A DNA stretch of 37,336 nucleotides from Methanocella sp. GTDB taxonomy: Archaea > Halobacteriota > Methanocellia > Methanocellales > Methanocellaceae. Under the pieces are notes generated by a model. The model did not search any database, was not told the origin of the DNA, and saw nothing but the letters and a program-made list of their open reading frames with translations. Position numbers and translations under genes: made by a program. The stretch is taken from assembly GCF_035506375.1 (NCBI RefSeq), contig NZ_DATJPM010000004.1, positions 1 to 37,336 on the forward strand, written 5' to 3'. Within the stretch, counting starts at the first letter, position 1. Each line of letters begins with the position of its first letter. Positions 1 to 6,713 of the stretch are shown here, one piece after another.

Positions 1-402
1 ATTTATTGCCTGGATCCGCTCGTTCCCCAGTTTATAAAATTGGGTTACCCTTTCAAATATTATGATAAAAGGGCTATTTACATCGCTGGATGTGCTGAAA
101 AATTACCATTTATGGATAAGTCCTTTGATGCCATCATATCCCTGAACGCTCTTGACCACGTGGATAATTTTAGCCTGATGGCTAAAGAGATAGAGCGAGT
201 GGCCAGTGATGATTGCCTGATTCGTTTGAATATTTCCTATCATTCTGCGACCGTATTGGAACCATTGGAGTTAAATGATCGCATCGTTAAAGAAAATTTC
301 CAATGGTGTCATAGATTTAAAAAGATAATGGAATTGCCTCAGACATCTAATGATATTGGAGAAATCGAAGTGCTCAATATTTGGTCGAATTTCAATAATT
401 AG
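1..402 (+). CDS. SAM-dependent methyltransferase, 5' end cut by the window
   Basis: The reading frame is open from base 1, so the first residues are missing and any start inside the window (for example TTG at 40) is artificial. The visible part looks like the second half of a class I methyltransferase core: an LDPL stretch at the place of the acidic end of strand beta-2, then AEKLPFMDKSFDAII, which matches the 'LPF.d.sFD.v' segment of Methyltransf_11 enzymes, then a LDHVDNF loop. The glycine-rich motif I must lie upstream. The substrate cannot be told. It sits 5 bp before a radical SAM gene on the same strand, and both have low GC, so they are probably part of one transferred cluster. Confidence 0.75.
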   Translation: MYCLDPLVPQFIKLGYPFKYYDKRAIYIAGCAEKLPFMDKSFDAIISLNALDHVDNFSLMAKEIERVASDDCLIRLNISYHSATVLEPLELNDRIVKENFQWCHRFKKIMELPQTSNDIGEIEVLNIWSNFNN

Positions 403-407
403 CCGGG

Positions 408-1247
408 ATGAACATGGAACTGGGCAGCATGCACGAGACGTTGTATCGGCTTAGTAACTTGGTCAGGGTATCTGGACCAGTAACTAAACTATTAGGGCCC
501 GAATACCAGACTTCACTTGACCTTATCGAGATCGATATTACCTTCAAATGCAACTTGAAATGTTATAATTGTGACCGCTCCTGTACACAGGCTCCGAGCG
601 ATTCTACGATGTCGGTCGAGCAAATCAGAAAATTTATTGATGAGAGTATTGCGAATAATAAGCATTGGTCTCGGATACGAATTCTTGGCGGTGAACCAAC
701 ATTACATCCGGACCTCGAAGAAATCTTGAGGATTCTGCTGGATTATAAAGAGAAATATTCGCCATCCACATGGCTTGAGCTTACGACAAATAATTTTGGC
801 CCCGAGGTAAACAGGAAATTGCTAAAGGTGCCGAGGAAGATATATGTTAACAATACCAGTAAAACCGGGCGATTCCAAAAGAAGTTTGAGGCCTTTAATC
901 TTGCCCCTTGCGATAATATGATGTATGCATTCACCGATTTTACCAATGCATGCTGGATAACCAATGATTGTGGCATGGGATTAAACCGCTATGGCTATTA
1001 TCAATGTGGAGCTGCAGGGTCTATTGACCGAGTATTTGGCTTTAACATTGGATTAAAAAAATTACCAATGGATCAATTTGAATTTACTAAGCAAAAAAAT
1101 AATTTATGCAACTTATGTGGGCATTTTGCACGCCGCAGATTTGTACCGAGAAATTTATGTAAGCCTGTTAATGGTGAACCGAAATCAAATAAATGGATAT
1201 TAGCATATGATAATTATCTGAAACAATCAGCTTTAAACTTATACTAA
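408..1247 (+). CDS. Radical SAM protein with C-terminal cysteine-rich region
   Basis: This 279-residue protein has the radical SAM cluster motif C48-x3-C52-x2-C55 (CNLKCYNC) and the GGEPT segment at 94-98 that contacts S-adenosylmethionine. The C-terminal half carries many cysteines: around ACWITNDCGMG, then YYQCGAAGSIDR, then CNLCGHF and NLCKP. These may bind auxiliary iron-sulfur clusters as in SPASM/Twitch proteins. From memory, the CGxGLNRYGYYxCGxAG stretch resembles radical SAM proteins in bacterial and archaeal cell-surface polysaccharide loci. The start is the ATG at 408, with a second in-frame ATG at 414; no strong ribosome site is seen. The gene has lower GC than the rest of the window. 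The substrate is unknown. Confidence 0.85.
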   Translation: MNMELGSMHETLYRLSNLVRVSGPVTKLLGPEYQTSLDLIEIDITFKCNLKCYNCDRSCTQAPSDSTMSVEQIRKFIDESIANNKHWSRIRILGGEPTLHPDLEEILRILLDYKEKYSPSTWLELTTNNFGPEVNRKLLKVPRKIYVNNTSKTGRFQKKFEAFNLAPCDNMMYAFTDFTNACWITNDCGMGLNRYGYYQCGAAGSIDRVFGFNIGLKKLPMDQFEFTKQKNNLCNLCGHFARRRFVPRNLCKPVNGEPKSNKWILAYDNYLKQSALNLY

Positions 1248-1503
1248 TTATCGCCAATTCCTAATACATGCGATGGTTTTGCTCACGCTGTATGCAAGCT
1301 GTATACAAGCAGGATGCCATCTATTTGGAATCGATTGATTGAGAGGGCTAATAAATTAGTAATCGGATGAATCTTGTTAAATCGTTAAAATCAGAAACCT
1401 CAAGATTTTGCTGGGGATGTTGGCTACTGGAAATTTAATACTTAAGAAAGAAAATGCCCGCTTGAGGGAACCCGTTGTAGAATAAAAGTGCTTCTAGGTT
1501 AAA

Positions 1504-1938
1504 TTATAAGTGTACAATTTCGATACCTTTGATTTTACCACTTAAGTATTCGGCAAGCAGTCGCCTATGGCACTTTTCAGGCGTAGGTTCACTACACAAT
1601 AGGCATGCATCGCTTAATATTTGGTGATCAAAACTATTGAGAGCATTCCTTGAATCCAACAGATTCACATATTCTTTTTGATAATCATCCCAAGAAATCT
1701 CTTTACCCCGATATTTTTTTAATATCTCATCCGTTGGCGCAAATAATAACATATGGCAATAATCAATACCGGCGATCGCCTGCAGGAAATATTTTAGGTC
1801 TTCTTCCTTGGTGAATCCTGCAAGCTGCGATTTATTATTTAGCCTGATGTCAATGACACACTTCACATTGTTTTTCTTTAACAATCTAAAGAATTGCTCG
1901 ACTGATTTCTTTGTAAAACCGATTGTGTATAGCTTCAA
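1504..1938 (-). CDS. DUF488 family protein
   Basis: The 144-residue product has the DUF488 pattern: TIGFTKKS at the N-terminus, VIDIRLN after the first strand, and a C-terminal LLCSEPTPEKCHRRLLAEYL block with two cysteines and the CHR motif. The biochemical role of the family is not settled; members occur in mobile and defence-like contexts. The start is a TTG at 1938 with a GGGG tract about 9 nt upstream; no in-frame ATG is available at the conserved N-terminus. It lies between the radical SAM gene and a decayed DUF5131 gene in an AT-rich segment. A second, different DUF488 protein lies at 6289-6642. Confidence 0.85.
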   Translation of the reverse strand: MKLYTIGFTKKSVEQFFRLLKKNNVKCVIDIRLNNKSQLAGFTKEEDLKYFLQAIAGIDYCHMLLFAPTDEILKKYRGKEISWDDYQKEYVNLLDSRNALNSFDHQILSDACLLCSEPTPEKCHRRLLAEYLSGKIKGIEIVHL

Positions 1939-1949
1939 TTAATATTCCC

Positions 1950-2048
1950 CTAGCGACATGCCTTAGCCTGCATAACGATCGTATGGTCCACTGCATCCGC
2001 TACAAAATGGATATAGTGTTCTTCGACGTTGAACTTAATGCTTTTCAT
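1950..2048 (-). CDS. Possible 32-residue small protein
   Basis: A short frame begins MKSIKFNVEEHYIHF and ends 11 bp before the DUF488 start, so the GGGG tract next to its stop codon would serve the next gene. The residue composition looks protein-like, but 32 codons without a stop is not significant, the upstream Shine-Dalgarno is weak (GAG next to the ATG), and I recognise no family. It could equally be a remnant of a larger gene in a decaying region. Confidence 0.2.
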   Translation of the reverse strand: MKSIKFNVEEHYIHFVADAVDHTIVMQAKACR

Positions 2049-2116
2049 CTCAAAGTTGTTTTCGATTGTTTTAGATAATAAGCATTATTGCCAGATAAGG
2101 GACTTATTAACGCCCT

Positions 2117-2395
2117 TTACACTAGGGGCATCTCTTCCCAGGTCCTCCCCTCCAGAACCCTCCCGGCCTTCTTCCTGTTAACGCCGCCCCACTGCTTGAA
2201 GAAAAACGGAATACCTGCTGCATTGCATTGATCTCGGATGCCCATTACCCACGAAGGATCCATATGCCTCGCCCCTGGCCCGGATTCGCCTCCTATGATT
2301 ACCCAATCGATACCCTGCAGGTTCAACTTACCTACCGGTCCAAGCAGAGGCTCGAATGATATGAATTTAATGTTCGCGTGAGTACTACGAAGGTC
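2117..2395 (-). pseudogene. DUF5131 (phage Gp37/Gp68-like) C-terminal remnant
   Basis: The frame reads on upstream of the only plausible start (TTG at 2326) as ...FISFEPLLGPVGKLNLQGID before an in-frame TAG at 2396-2398. The SFEPLLGP, WVIIGGESGPGAR, IRDQC and PFFFKQWG blocks are the C-terminal half of DUF5131 proteins, which are usually about 230-260 residues. Only about 92 residues remain, and the N-terminal part with the three-cysteine (radical SAM-like) motif is absent. In intact loci DUF5131 genes are often paired with the 'three-Cys-motif partner' gene tcmP; no such partner is seen here. It is most likely a dead fragment of a transferred module. Confidence 0.8.
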
Positions 2396-2464
2396 CTAGT
2401 AAAAATAAAAATATGTCTGCATACTAATAAAATCGTATGATAGGACTATTGGACTCGTAATTTA

Positions 2465-2537
2465 TAGTCCCGCCCGGATTCGAACCGGGGTCTTCGGCTC
2501 CAAAGGCCAACAGGATTGACCGCTACCCCACGGGACT
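2465..2537 (-). tRNA. tRNA-Gln (anticodon TTG)
   Basis: A full cloverleaf reads on the minus strand. The acceptor stem AGTCCCG pairs with CGGGACT. The anticodon stem TTGGC/GCCGA encloses the loop CTTTGGA with anticodon TTG, and the T arm is CCCGG-TTCGAAT-CCGGG. The discriminator is A and the CCA end is not encoded. It is 73 nt long. Its 3' end faces the AT-rich, acquired-looking segment at 1-2400, which is the usual geometry for a tRNA used as an integration site. Confidence 0.93.
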
Positions 2538-2622
2538 ATCTGGGAACGAATCGAGTTATGCCACTTTGATTATTTAAACTTATTGGGGCGTCATTTCGGA
2601 AAAAAGAAAAGCCCCTGTCGGC

Positions 2623-3402
2623 TTATTTCATCATGTCGCTCACTTTTATGCCGGGGTGGTGGTACCGTGCGATGTTCCCCGTTTTGCCGCCGATCTCTAT
2701 GGCCGTCTGCGGGCACCAGTGGAAGCAGGCCAGGCAATGCGTGCAGTTATTGCCCCAGGTCACCTTCTTATCGGCCCGTGTGATGTTGCCGGAGGGACAT
2801 ATCTTTTCGCAGATGCCGCAGCCGTTGCACTTATCGGTCGCCCTGAAGCGCTTCGGCAGCCGGTAGAGGTGGGTCGCGAAAGTGCTTCCGGCGATTCCCA
2901 TTATGTCTGCAGCGATACTGTAGCCGAATTTCGACTCCTGCCCGCCTCTTTTTTTAAGCGTATCGATGATCCTGCTAAGTTCTATCTCCGATGCTTTCAG
3001 GGCTTCTTCCCGCTCTTCCGGAGGCGTGATCAGGTTCATTCCGACGTAAGCGCTATCCGGCATCACCAGCTCGAATCCGGCCGATAATTTTACGCCATTC
3101 TTCATCAGGATCTGCCTCAGCGTATGGAGCGAGTTTCCCGCCGCGCCTCCGCACGTGGCGATGCCGAAGATGTACGCTTCCGGTGCCGGCCTTAGCCTTG
3201 CTGCGAAGTCCTTGACGATGTTCGGCGGGTTACCGTAGAATACGGGAAATATGATCCCTACCGTATCGCTTTTATCTTCTATGGTATCGCCTTTTAGCCT
3301 CGCAATGCTAATTACCTTACTGTCCCCCAGCTTTTCGGCGACGGCCCTCGCGACGTGCAGCGAGTTCCCCGTCCCGGTAAAATAATATATCGACGTAGAC
3401 AT
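2623..3402 (-). CDS. EFR1-type flavodoxin-ferredoxin fusion protein
   Basis: The N-terminal half is flavodoxin-like: YYFTGTGNSLHVARAVAE is the FMN phosphate loop, and VFYGNPPNIV and IATCGGAAGNS are the flavin-binding loops. The C-terminal quarter has two 4Fe-4S ferredoxin motifs, CNGCGICEKICP and CTHCLACFHWCP. Such proteins probably carry electrons between iron-sulfur clusters and FMN in anaerobes; the partner is unknown. I place the start at the ATG at 3402, two bases after the stop of the ArsR gene and behind a GGAAGG site, giving 259 residues. A longer frame to 3432 would overlap ArsR. The two genes form one operon, so it is probably under ArsR control. Confidence 0.88.
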   Translation of the reverse strand: MSTSIYYFTGTGNSLHVARAVAEKLGDSKVISIARLKGDTIEDKSDTVGIIFPVFYGNPPNIVKDFAARLRPAPEAYIFGIATCGGAAGNSLHTLRQILMKNGVKLSAGFELVMPDSAYVGMNLITPPEEREEALKASEIELSRIIDTLKKRGGQESKFGYSIAADIMGIAGSTFATHLYRLPKRFRATDKCNGCGICEKICPSGNITRADKKVTWGNNCTHCLACFHWCPQTAIEIGGKTGNIARYHHPGIKVSDMMK

Positions 3403-3404
3403 GC

Positions 3405-3731
3405 CTAACCTTCCTTTTTCCGTTGATCGCACTTCTCGAACACGCGGCCGAATAGATCGTCGACGCGCTCCTTATGTTTTAGCACGGCCTCCCGGTCGAA
3501 CGTGTAATAGACGTGGTTGCCCTCCTTCTTCGCCCGGACGAGCCGTGCGTTCTTGAGGATCTTCAAGTGCTGCGAGGCCGCGGGCTGTGTTATGCCCATC
3601 ATTGCGGCTAGCTCCGTTACGCCTATCTTTTCTGGTTTACCGGATGCAAGCACGTATATCAGGCGTACCCGGGTATTGTCGCCGAGTGCCTTAAAAAGGT
3701 CAGCCGATTCTTCCGCTAACTCGTAGTCCAT
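3405..3731 (-). CDS. ArsR family winged-helix repressor
   Basis: The 108-residue protein has the ArsR layout: LFKALGDNTRVRLIYVL in helix 1-2, the recognition helix region TQPAASQHLKILKNARLV, and the beta wing GNHVYYTF. The N-terminus lacks a CxCxxC metal site, and the only cysteine is near the C-terminus (EKCDQ), so a classical metal site of the alpha-3 type is not evident and the signal could be redox or another ligand. It is the first gene of an operon with the flavodoxin-ferredoxin gene. A perfect 20-bp palindrome 43-62 bp upstream of the start is the likely operator for self-regulation. Confidence 0.9.
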   Translation of the reverse strand: MDYELAEESADLFKALGDNTRVRLIYVLASGKPEKIGVTELAAMMGITQPAASQHLKILKNARLVRAKKEGNHVYYTFDREAVLKHKERVDDLFGRVFEKCDQRKKEG

Positions 3732-3773
3732 CCATTAATCCATCCCCTGCCAGATTCCCCTACAAATATTAGA

Positions 3774-3793
3774 ATATAAGCATATGCTTATAT
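3774..3793. promoter_or_regulatory. Perfect 20-bp palindrome, likely ArsR operator
   Basis: The sequence ATATAAGCATATGCTTATAT is its own reverse complement over 20 bases and lies 43 bp upstream of the ArsR start. ArsR/SmtB-type repressors bind imperfect 12-2-12 palindromes of similar AT-rich style. It also contains TATA-like bases at a sensible distance for an archaeal promoter, so repressor binding would block TBP. Further half-like sites (cttatcggcttatcgctta) follow on the distal side. Confidence 0.7.
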
Positions 3794-3889
3794 ACTTATC
3801 GGCTTATCGCTTACTTTTTATTCTAACATTGAAAAGTGATGTAAAATTTTTCCTTTTTATATGCTATACTGGATATTTTATTTAAGCTC

Positions 3890-4187
3890 ACAAAGTGGAC
3901 GGAGGCACTATTCTCACCACAAAGGCACGATGGTCACAATGAATCACAAAGTTTCTTTAATAATTATGACACAGAGGGCACAAAGGCCCGCTTTTTAATA
4001 ATAGGGCACAATGATTTCAAAGGTAAAAAGTGATATCGTGCATCCCACCGTGCCATTGTATCCTTTGTGCCCTGACGCCGATGCACCGGGCTTCGTGCCC
4101 TTTGTGCCCTTAATTTAAAAAAATATCTCTGTGAACCATTGTGCCCTTCGTGCCATTGTGGTGAAAATAGTGCCCTTTGTATCTTTG
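3890..4187. repeat. Repeat element A: long imperfect hairpin with GTGCC-type words
   Basis: This gene-free stretch folds as a long inverted repeat. The arm at 3904-3922 (GGCACTATTCTCACCACAA) pairs with 4156-4174 with one mismatch in 19. Inside it are nested repeats of gggcacaaagg / cctttgtgccc type, for example near 3978 and near 4098. The outer arm sequence GGCACTATTYTCACC also bounds elements B and C in this window. No open frame of note is present. It is a non-coding, MITE-like or hairpin-type dispersed repeat; transcription has not been shown. Confidence 0.8.
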
Positions 4188-4235
4188 ATTCTTAAATATT
4201 CGAATTATCTAGCCTAGTATTTTGTTATCCAAATT

Positions 4236-4562
4236 TTATATGTTATTTTCTTCTTTCGGAGGGCTGAAGATGTCGATGATTTCCGCATACGGGCGGGAAA
4301 GCACTTTAAAAGAATGCCGGACGTTCGGCGGGATACAATATCCGGCGCCGGCTCCGCACATCCGGGTTTCACCGCCCACCGTCAGCTCCACCTGGCCCGA
4401 TAGCACGAGTCCGACCTGCTCCTCGGGATGGCTGTGGTCGGATTCGAAGCCCACGTCCAGCCGGACCTGCATCACCTGGATCCTTTCTCCCGTGATAGCT
4501 TTTACATGGGCGCCTTCCCGCTTGAGTTTATACTCGATGCGGTTAAGGTCATAGAAGCTCAT
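4236..4562 (-). CDS. Cupin domain protein
   Basis: The 108-residue single-domain cupin has motif 1 as SDHSHPEEQVGLVLSG (two His and one Glu) and motif 2 as PPNVRHSF. The HxH...E and late His are the usual metal ligands of small cupins. The substrate cannot be inferred; single-domain cupins include isomerases, dioxygenases and ligand-binding regulators. It starts two bases after the stop of the MazG-like gene, so the two are co-transcribed and probably translationally linked. Confidence 0.88.
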   Translation of the reverse strand: MSFYDLNRIEYKLKREGAHVKAITGERIQVMQVRLDVGFESDHSHPEEQVGLVLSGQVELTVGGETRMCGAGAGYCIPPNVRHSFKVLSRPYAEIIDIFSPPKEENNI

Positions 4563-4564
4563 TG

Positions 4565-4870
4565 CTATGCCCCGGTCCCGGTCATCTTTCTCTCCCTGAG
4601 CAATCCCAGCGTCTCGTCGAACGCCGAGTCGATGCCCGGCGTGCCCTCGTAATTATAGAAAGCCATTATCTGGAGCAGGCCAACGATGGCATCGGCGCAC
4701 TCCTTAACGACCTCCCGGTCCGTCCCGTGGGCGATGGCCTTGACCACTTCGCCCAGCTCTTCCGTCGTGTATGCGGCCTTAACGAGGGCATCGTCATCAT
4801 TCTGTATGACGTAATCGTCGGGCAGGCTGGCCATCGTTTTTTCAATGAGCGCTTCGAGGGTATATGGCAT
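4565..4870 (-). CDS. MazG-like nucleotide pyrophosphohydrolase family protein
   Basis: The 101-residue protein has the all-alpha NTP pyrophosphatase signature: EELGEVVKAI in one helix and ECADAIVGLL in the next, giving the ExxE...ExxD metal-binding pattern of MazG and phosphoribosyl-ATP pyrophosphohydrolase-like enzymes. It probably hydrolyses a (d)NTP or related nucleotide to the monophosphate and pyrophosphate. It leads an operon with the cupin gene. A TATA-like tract at 4894-4908 centred about 29 nt before the ATG suggests a leaderless transcript. Confidence 0.75.
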   Translation of the reverse strand: MPYTLEALIEKTMASLPDDYVIQNDDDALVKAAYTTEELGEVVKAIAHGTDREVVKECADAIVGLLQIMAFYNYEGTPGIDSAFDETLGLLRERKMTGTGA

Positions 4871-4893
4871 GAGATAAAATATGGGCTCACAGG

Positions 4894-4908
4894 TATAAAA
4901 ATATAAAG
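4894..4908 (-). promoter_or_regulatory. TATA box for the MazG-cupin operon
   Basis: On the minus strand the tract reads CTTTATATTTTTATA, centred about 29 nt upstream of the ATG at 4870. This spacing fits an archaeal TATA box with transcription starting at or just before the start codon. Confidence 0.5.
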
Positions 4909-5014
4909 AAGCACCGGGAAATGCGTAAGTCTATCGTAAAGAAGATCCAGCTAACTGGAGCATTCCAAAAAGATATTATAGTTGACCCCGTAAATGGGGG
5001 CCGAGGCGTGACCG

Positions 5015-6271
5015 GTGACTATTCGCGATACGTTTTTTACGATCATAAGAAGTGGATACGACCGTGGGCACGATCCGAAATGGCTGGCAAACGCCAGGTT
5101 CCTCATACTATTAATGCTGGACAGCCCGGCCGATAAAAAACAATTATTAAAAAGTTACACGACGGGGGTCATGATAGCATTCAACCCTGATAACTACAGC
5201 AGACTCATCGATGCCATGGAGCTATTCGAAACGTCCCTCGCAGCCACGATCGCGGAAGGCTATGTCGTTGAAGAGAACGGCCTCTATCGACTTACCCGGA
5301 AGGGCAGCGAAAAGGCGGCTCAAATGGAAAGTAGTATTATAAAAACGACAGACCGTTTTTCGAGCGGCCTCCCGGCCTCATTCGTATCCATACTGGTCAA
5401 TGCCATGCTCGCGCTCGTAAGCCTGTCAGTGGGCTTACTGAGCAACAGCATGGGCCTGATCTCAAGCGGCATGGATGACCTGGTGAGCGTTTTTACTTCG
5501 GCGGCGGCTTTTCTAGGCATCAAGTACGATATGGAAGCCATCGCGAATATGCTGATCGTCGTTATCATAGCCATCATGGGGCTCTTTCTGGGCTATGAGT
5601 CGGTTTGCCGCCTGCTGAGGCCGGAGGCTTTCGATTCCGGCATCCTGCCGCTATCGGTCGCCCTGTTCAACGGGGCCGTCTGCATCGGGCTTGCACTATA
5701 CCAGCGTTTCTGGGGAACACGTACCGGTAAGTTCTCGCTCATAATCCTGTCAATAGATAACTTCAATAGCATTTACGTTACCATCGCCGTTATCGTGGGC
5801 ATTATTTTCGCCCGTTTTGGCGTATATATCGTCGACCCGCTGGTCAGCCTGGGCGTCGCTCTCATTACGCTGAAGAGCGCCTTTGACCTGGGGAGGGAGA
5901 CCATTAAAGTCTCTAATGGCGCGGAACCCGATATATCGCAGTATGAGTTCCGGGGCGATAAGCATATGAAAGAGCTCAGGAATGAGCGATTCAGGTTCTG
6001 GTCTATGATACTACTTAAAGAGCCGAAGACTCGCGAGGAGCTCGAAGACAGGTTTTCGCTTAAAAACGCCAAAGGGCTCCAGTATTTCGCTACCAGGCTG
6101 AGGATCGACCTGGATTATTCTAAGCATTGCGAGAGTATCCTTGCAGAACTCCAGGCGAAAGGCCTGATCATCGAGACCAACGGTAAATACATGAGGACGC
6201 CGGACGGCGAGAAATGGCTGTCGGAAGTTATCGCCGGATCGCCTGTCAAAGTCCCGGCAATAATGCCATGA
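5015..6271 (+). CDS. CDF-like membrane protein flanked by winged-helix-like domains
   Basis: The 418-residue protein has three parts. Residues 1-105 look like a winged helix (GLYRLTRKGSEKA near 89-101 resembles a wing). Residues 115-300 hold about six membrane segments with cation-diffusion-facilitator features (SVGLLSNSMGLISSGMDDL, then IDNFNSIYVTIAVIVG, then VDPLVSLGVALI). Residues 320-410 again look like a winged helix (GKYMRTPDGEKWL). In normal CDF proteins helices 2 and 5 each carry (H/D)xxxD metal ligands. Here the aligned positions read D154xxxS158 and D248xxxS252, so the standard site is changed in both. It may move another ion, or sense rather than transport. The GTG start follows a GGGGG tract. 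Unassigned alternatives: the termini may bind protein rather than DNA. Confidence 0.75.
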   Translation: MTIRDTFFTIIRSGYDRGHDPKWLANARFLILLMLDSPADKKQLLKSYTTGVMIAFNPDNYSRLIDAMELFETSLAATIAEGYVVEENGLYRLTRKGSEKAAQMESSIIKTTDRFSSGLPASFVSILVNAMLALVSLSVGLLSNSMGLISSGMDDLVSVFTSAAAFLGIKYDMEAIANMLIVVIIAIMGLFLGYESVCRLLRPEAFDSGILPLSVALFNGAVCIGLALYQRFWGTRTGKFSLIILSIDNFNSIYVTIAVIVGIIFARFGVYIVDPLVSLGVALITLKSAFDLGRETIKVSNGAEPDISQYEFRGDKHMKELRNERFRFWSMILLKEPKTREELEDRFSLKNAKGLQYFATRLRIDLDYSKHCESILAELQAKGLIIETNGKYMRTPDGEKWLSEVIAGSPVKVPAIMP

Positions 6272-6288
6272 CCCCTGTGCAGTATTCC

Positions 6289-6642
6289 TTATGCGTGCCG
6301 CTTGATGTAAGCTTTCAGCTCGGTCGCCGCGTTATGCTCCCGCTCGCGGGCGGAATAGATAAAAGTGACCGTGCCGGTTTCGGCTTTTTTCTTTATCAGG
6401 TCGACGTCGTCCTTTTTATTGGCCAGCTCCTGCCAGTAGCGCTTTCGAAATTCCTGCCAATCATCCATATTTTGGTGGAACCATTTTCTCAATTCGGTGC
6501 TCGGCGCCACGTCCTTAAGCCAGAGGTCGATGGCAGCGCGTTCTTTTGTCACGCCCCGGGGCCATAATCGTTCGACCAGTATGCGGTATCCGTCGTCCTT
6601 CGACGCTTCGTCATACGCCCTTTTTATCTTGATCACCATCAT
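6289..6642 (-). CDS. DUF488 family protein, YeaO-like
   Basis: The product (118 residues from the chosen start) matches the YeaO-type DUF488 subgroup: RAYDEASKDDGYRILVERLW, then WPRGVTKERA, LWLKDVAPSTELRKWF and a C-terminal FIYSAREREHNAATELKAY. The function is unknown. A GGGAG site lies directly before two adjacent ATG codons at 6642 and 6639; I take the first, although spacing favours the second. A frame to 6660 is possible but would start upstream of the ribosome site. The gene is divergent from hisA and belongs to a different branch from the DUF488 protein at 1504-1938. Confidence 0.87.
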   Translation of the reverse strand: MMVIKIKRAYDEASKDDGYRILVERLWPRGVTKERAAIDLWLKDVAPSTELRKWFHQNMDDWQEFRKRYWQELANKKDDVDLIKKKAETGTVTFIYSAREREHNAATELKAYIKRHA

Positions 6643-6713
6643 GTCTCCCTGAATTATCATCGGCGTGGAGACACATAATCTTTATTTCTCTCACGAGCGT
6701 TACTCATGTGCTT

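Noticed and set aside
1417..1485. A 22-codon frame ending LKKENARLREPVVE, like the N-terminal helix of some transposases
   Set aside because: Too short, no other transposase sequence nearby, and such coiled segments occur by chance.
2274..2293. GCCCGGATTCG in the DUF5131 remnant matches the T arm of the nearby tRNA-Gln, like an attachment-site copy
   Set aside because: Only 11 bases, and it encodes the conserved GGESGPG stretch of the family, so the match is by chance.
3888..4190. CRISPR array
   Set aside because: Repeats are palindromic and nested, not regularly spaced with unique spacers, and no cas gene is present.
4921..5136. A 71-residue frame overlapping the start of the CDF-like gene
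   Set aside because: No ribosome site that fits better, no family pattern, and it runs into the real gene in another frame.
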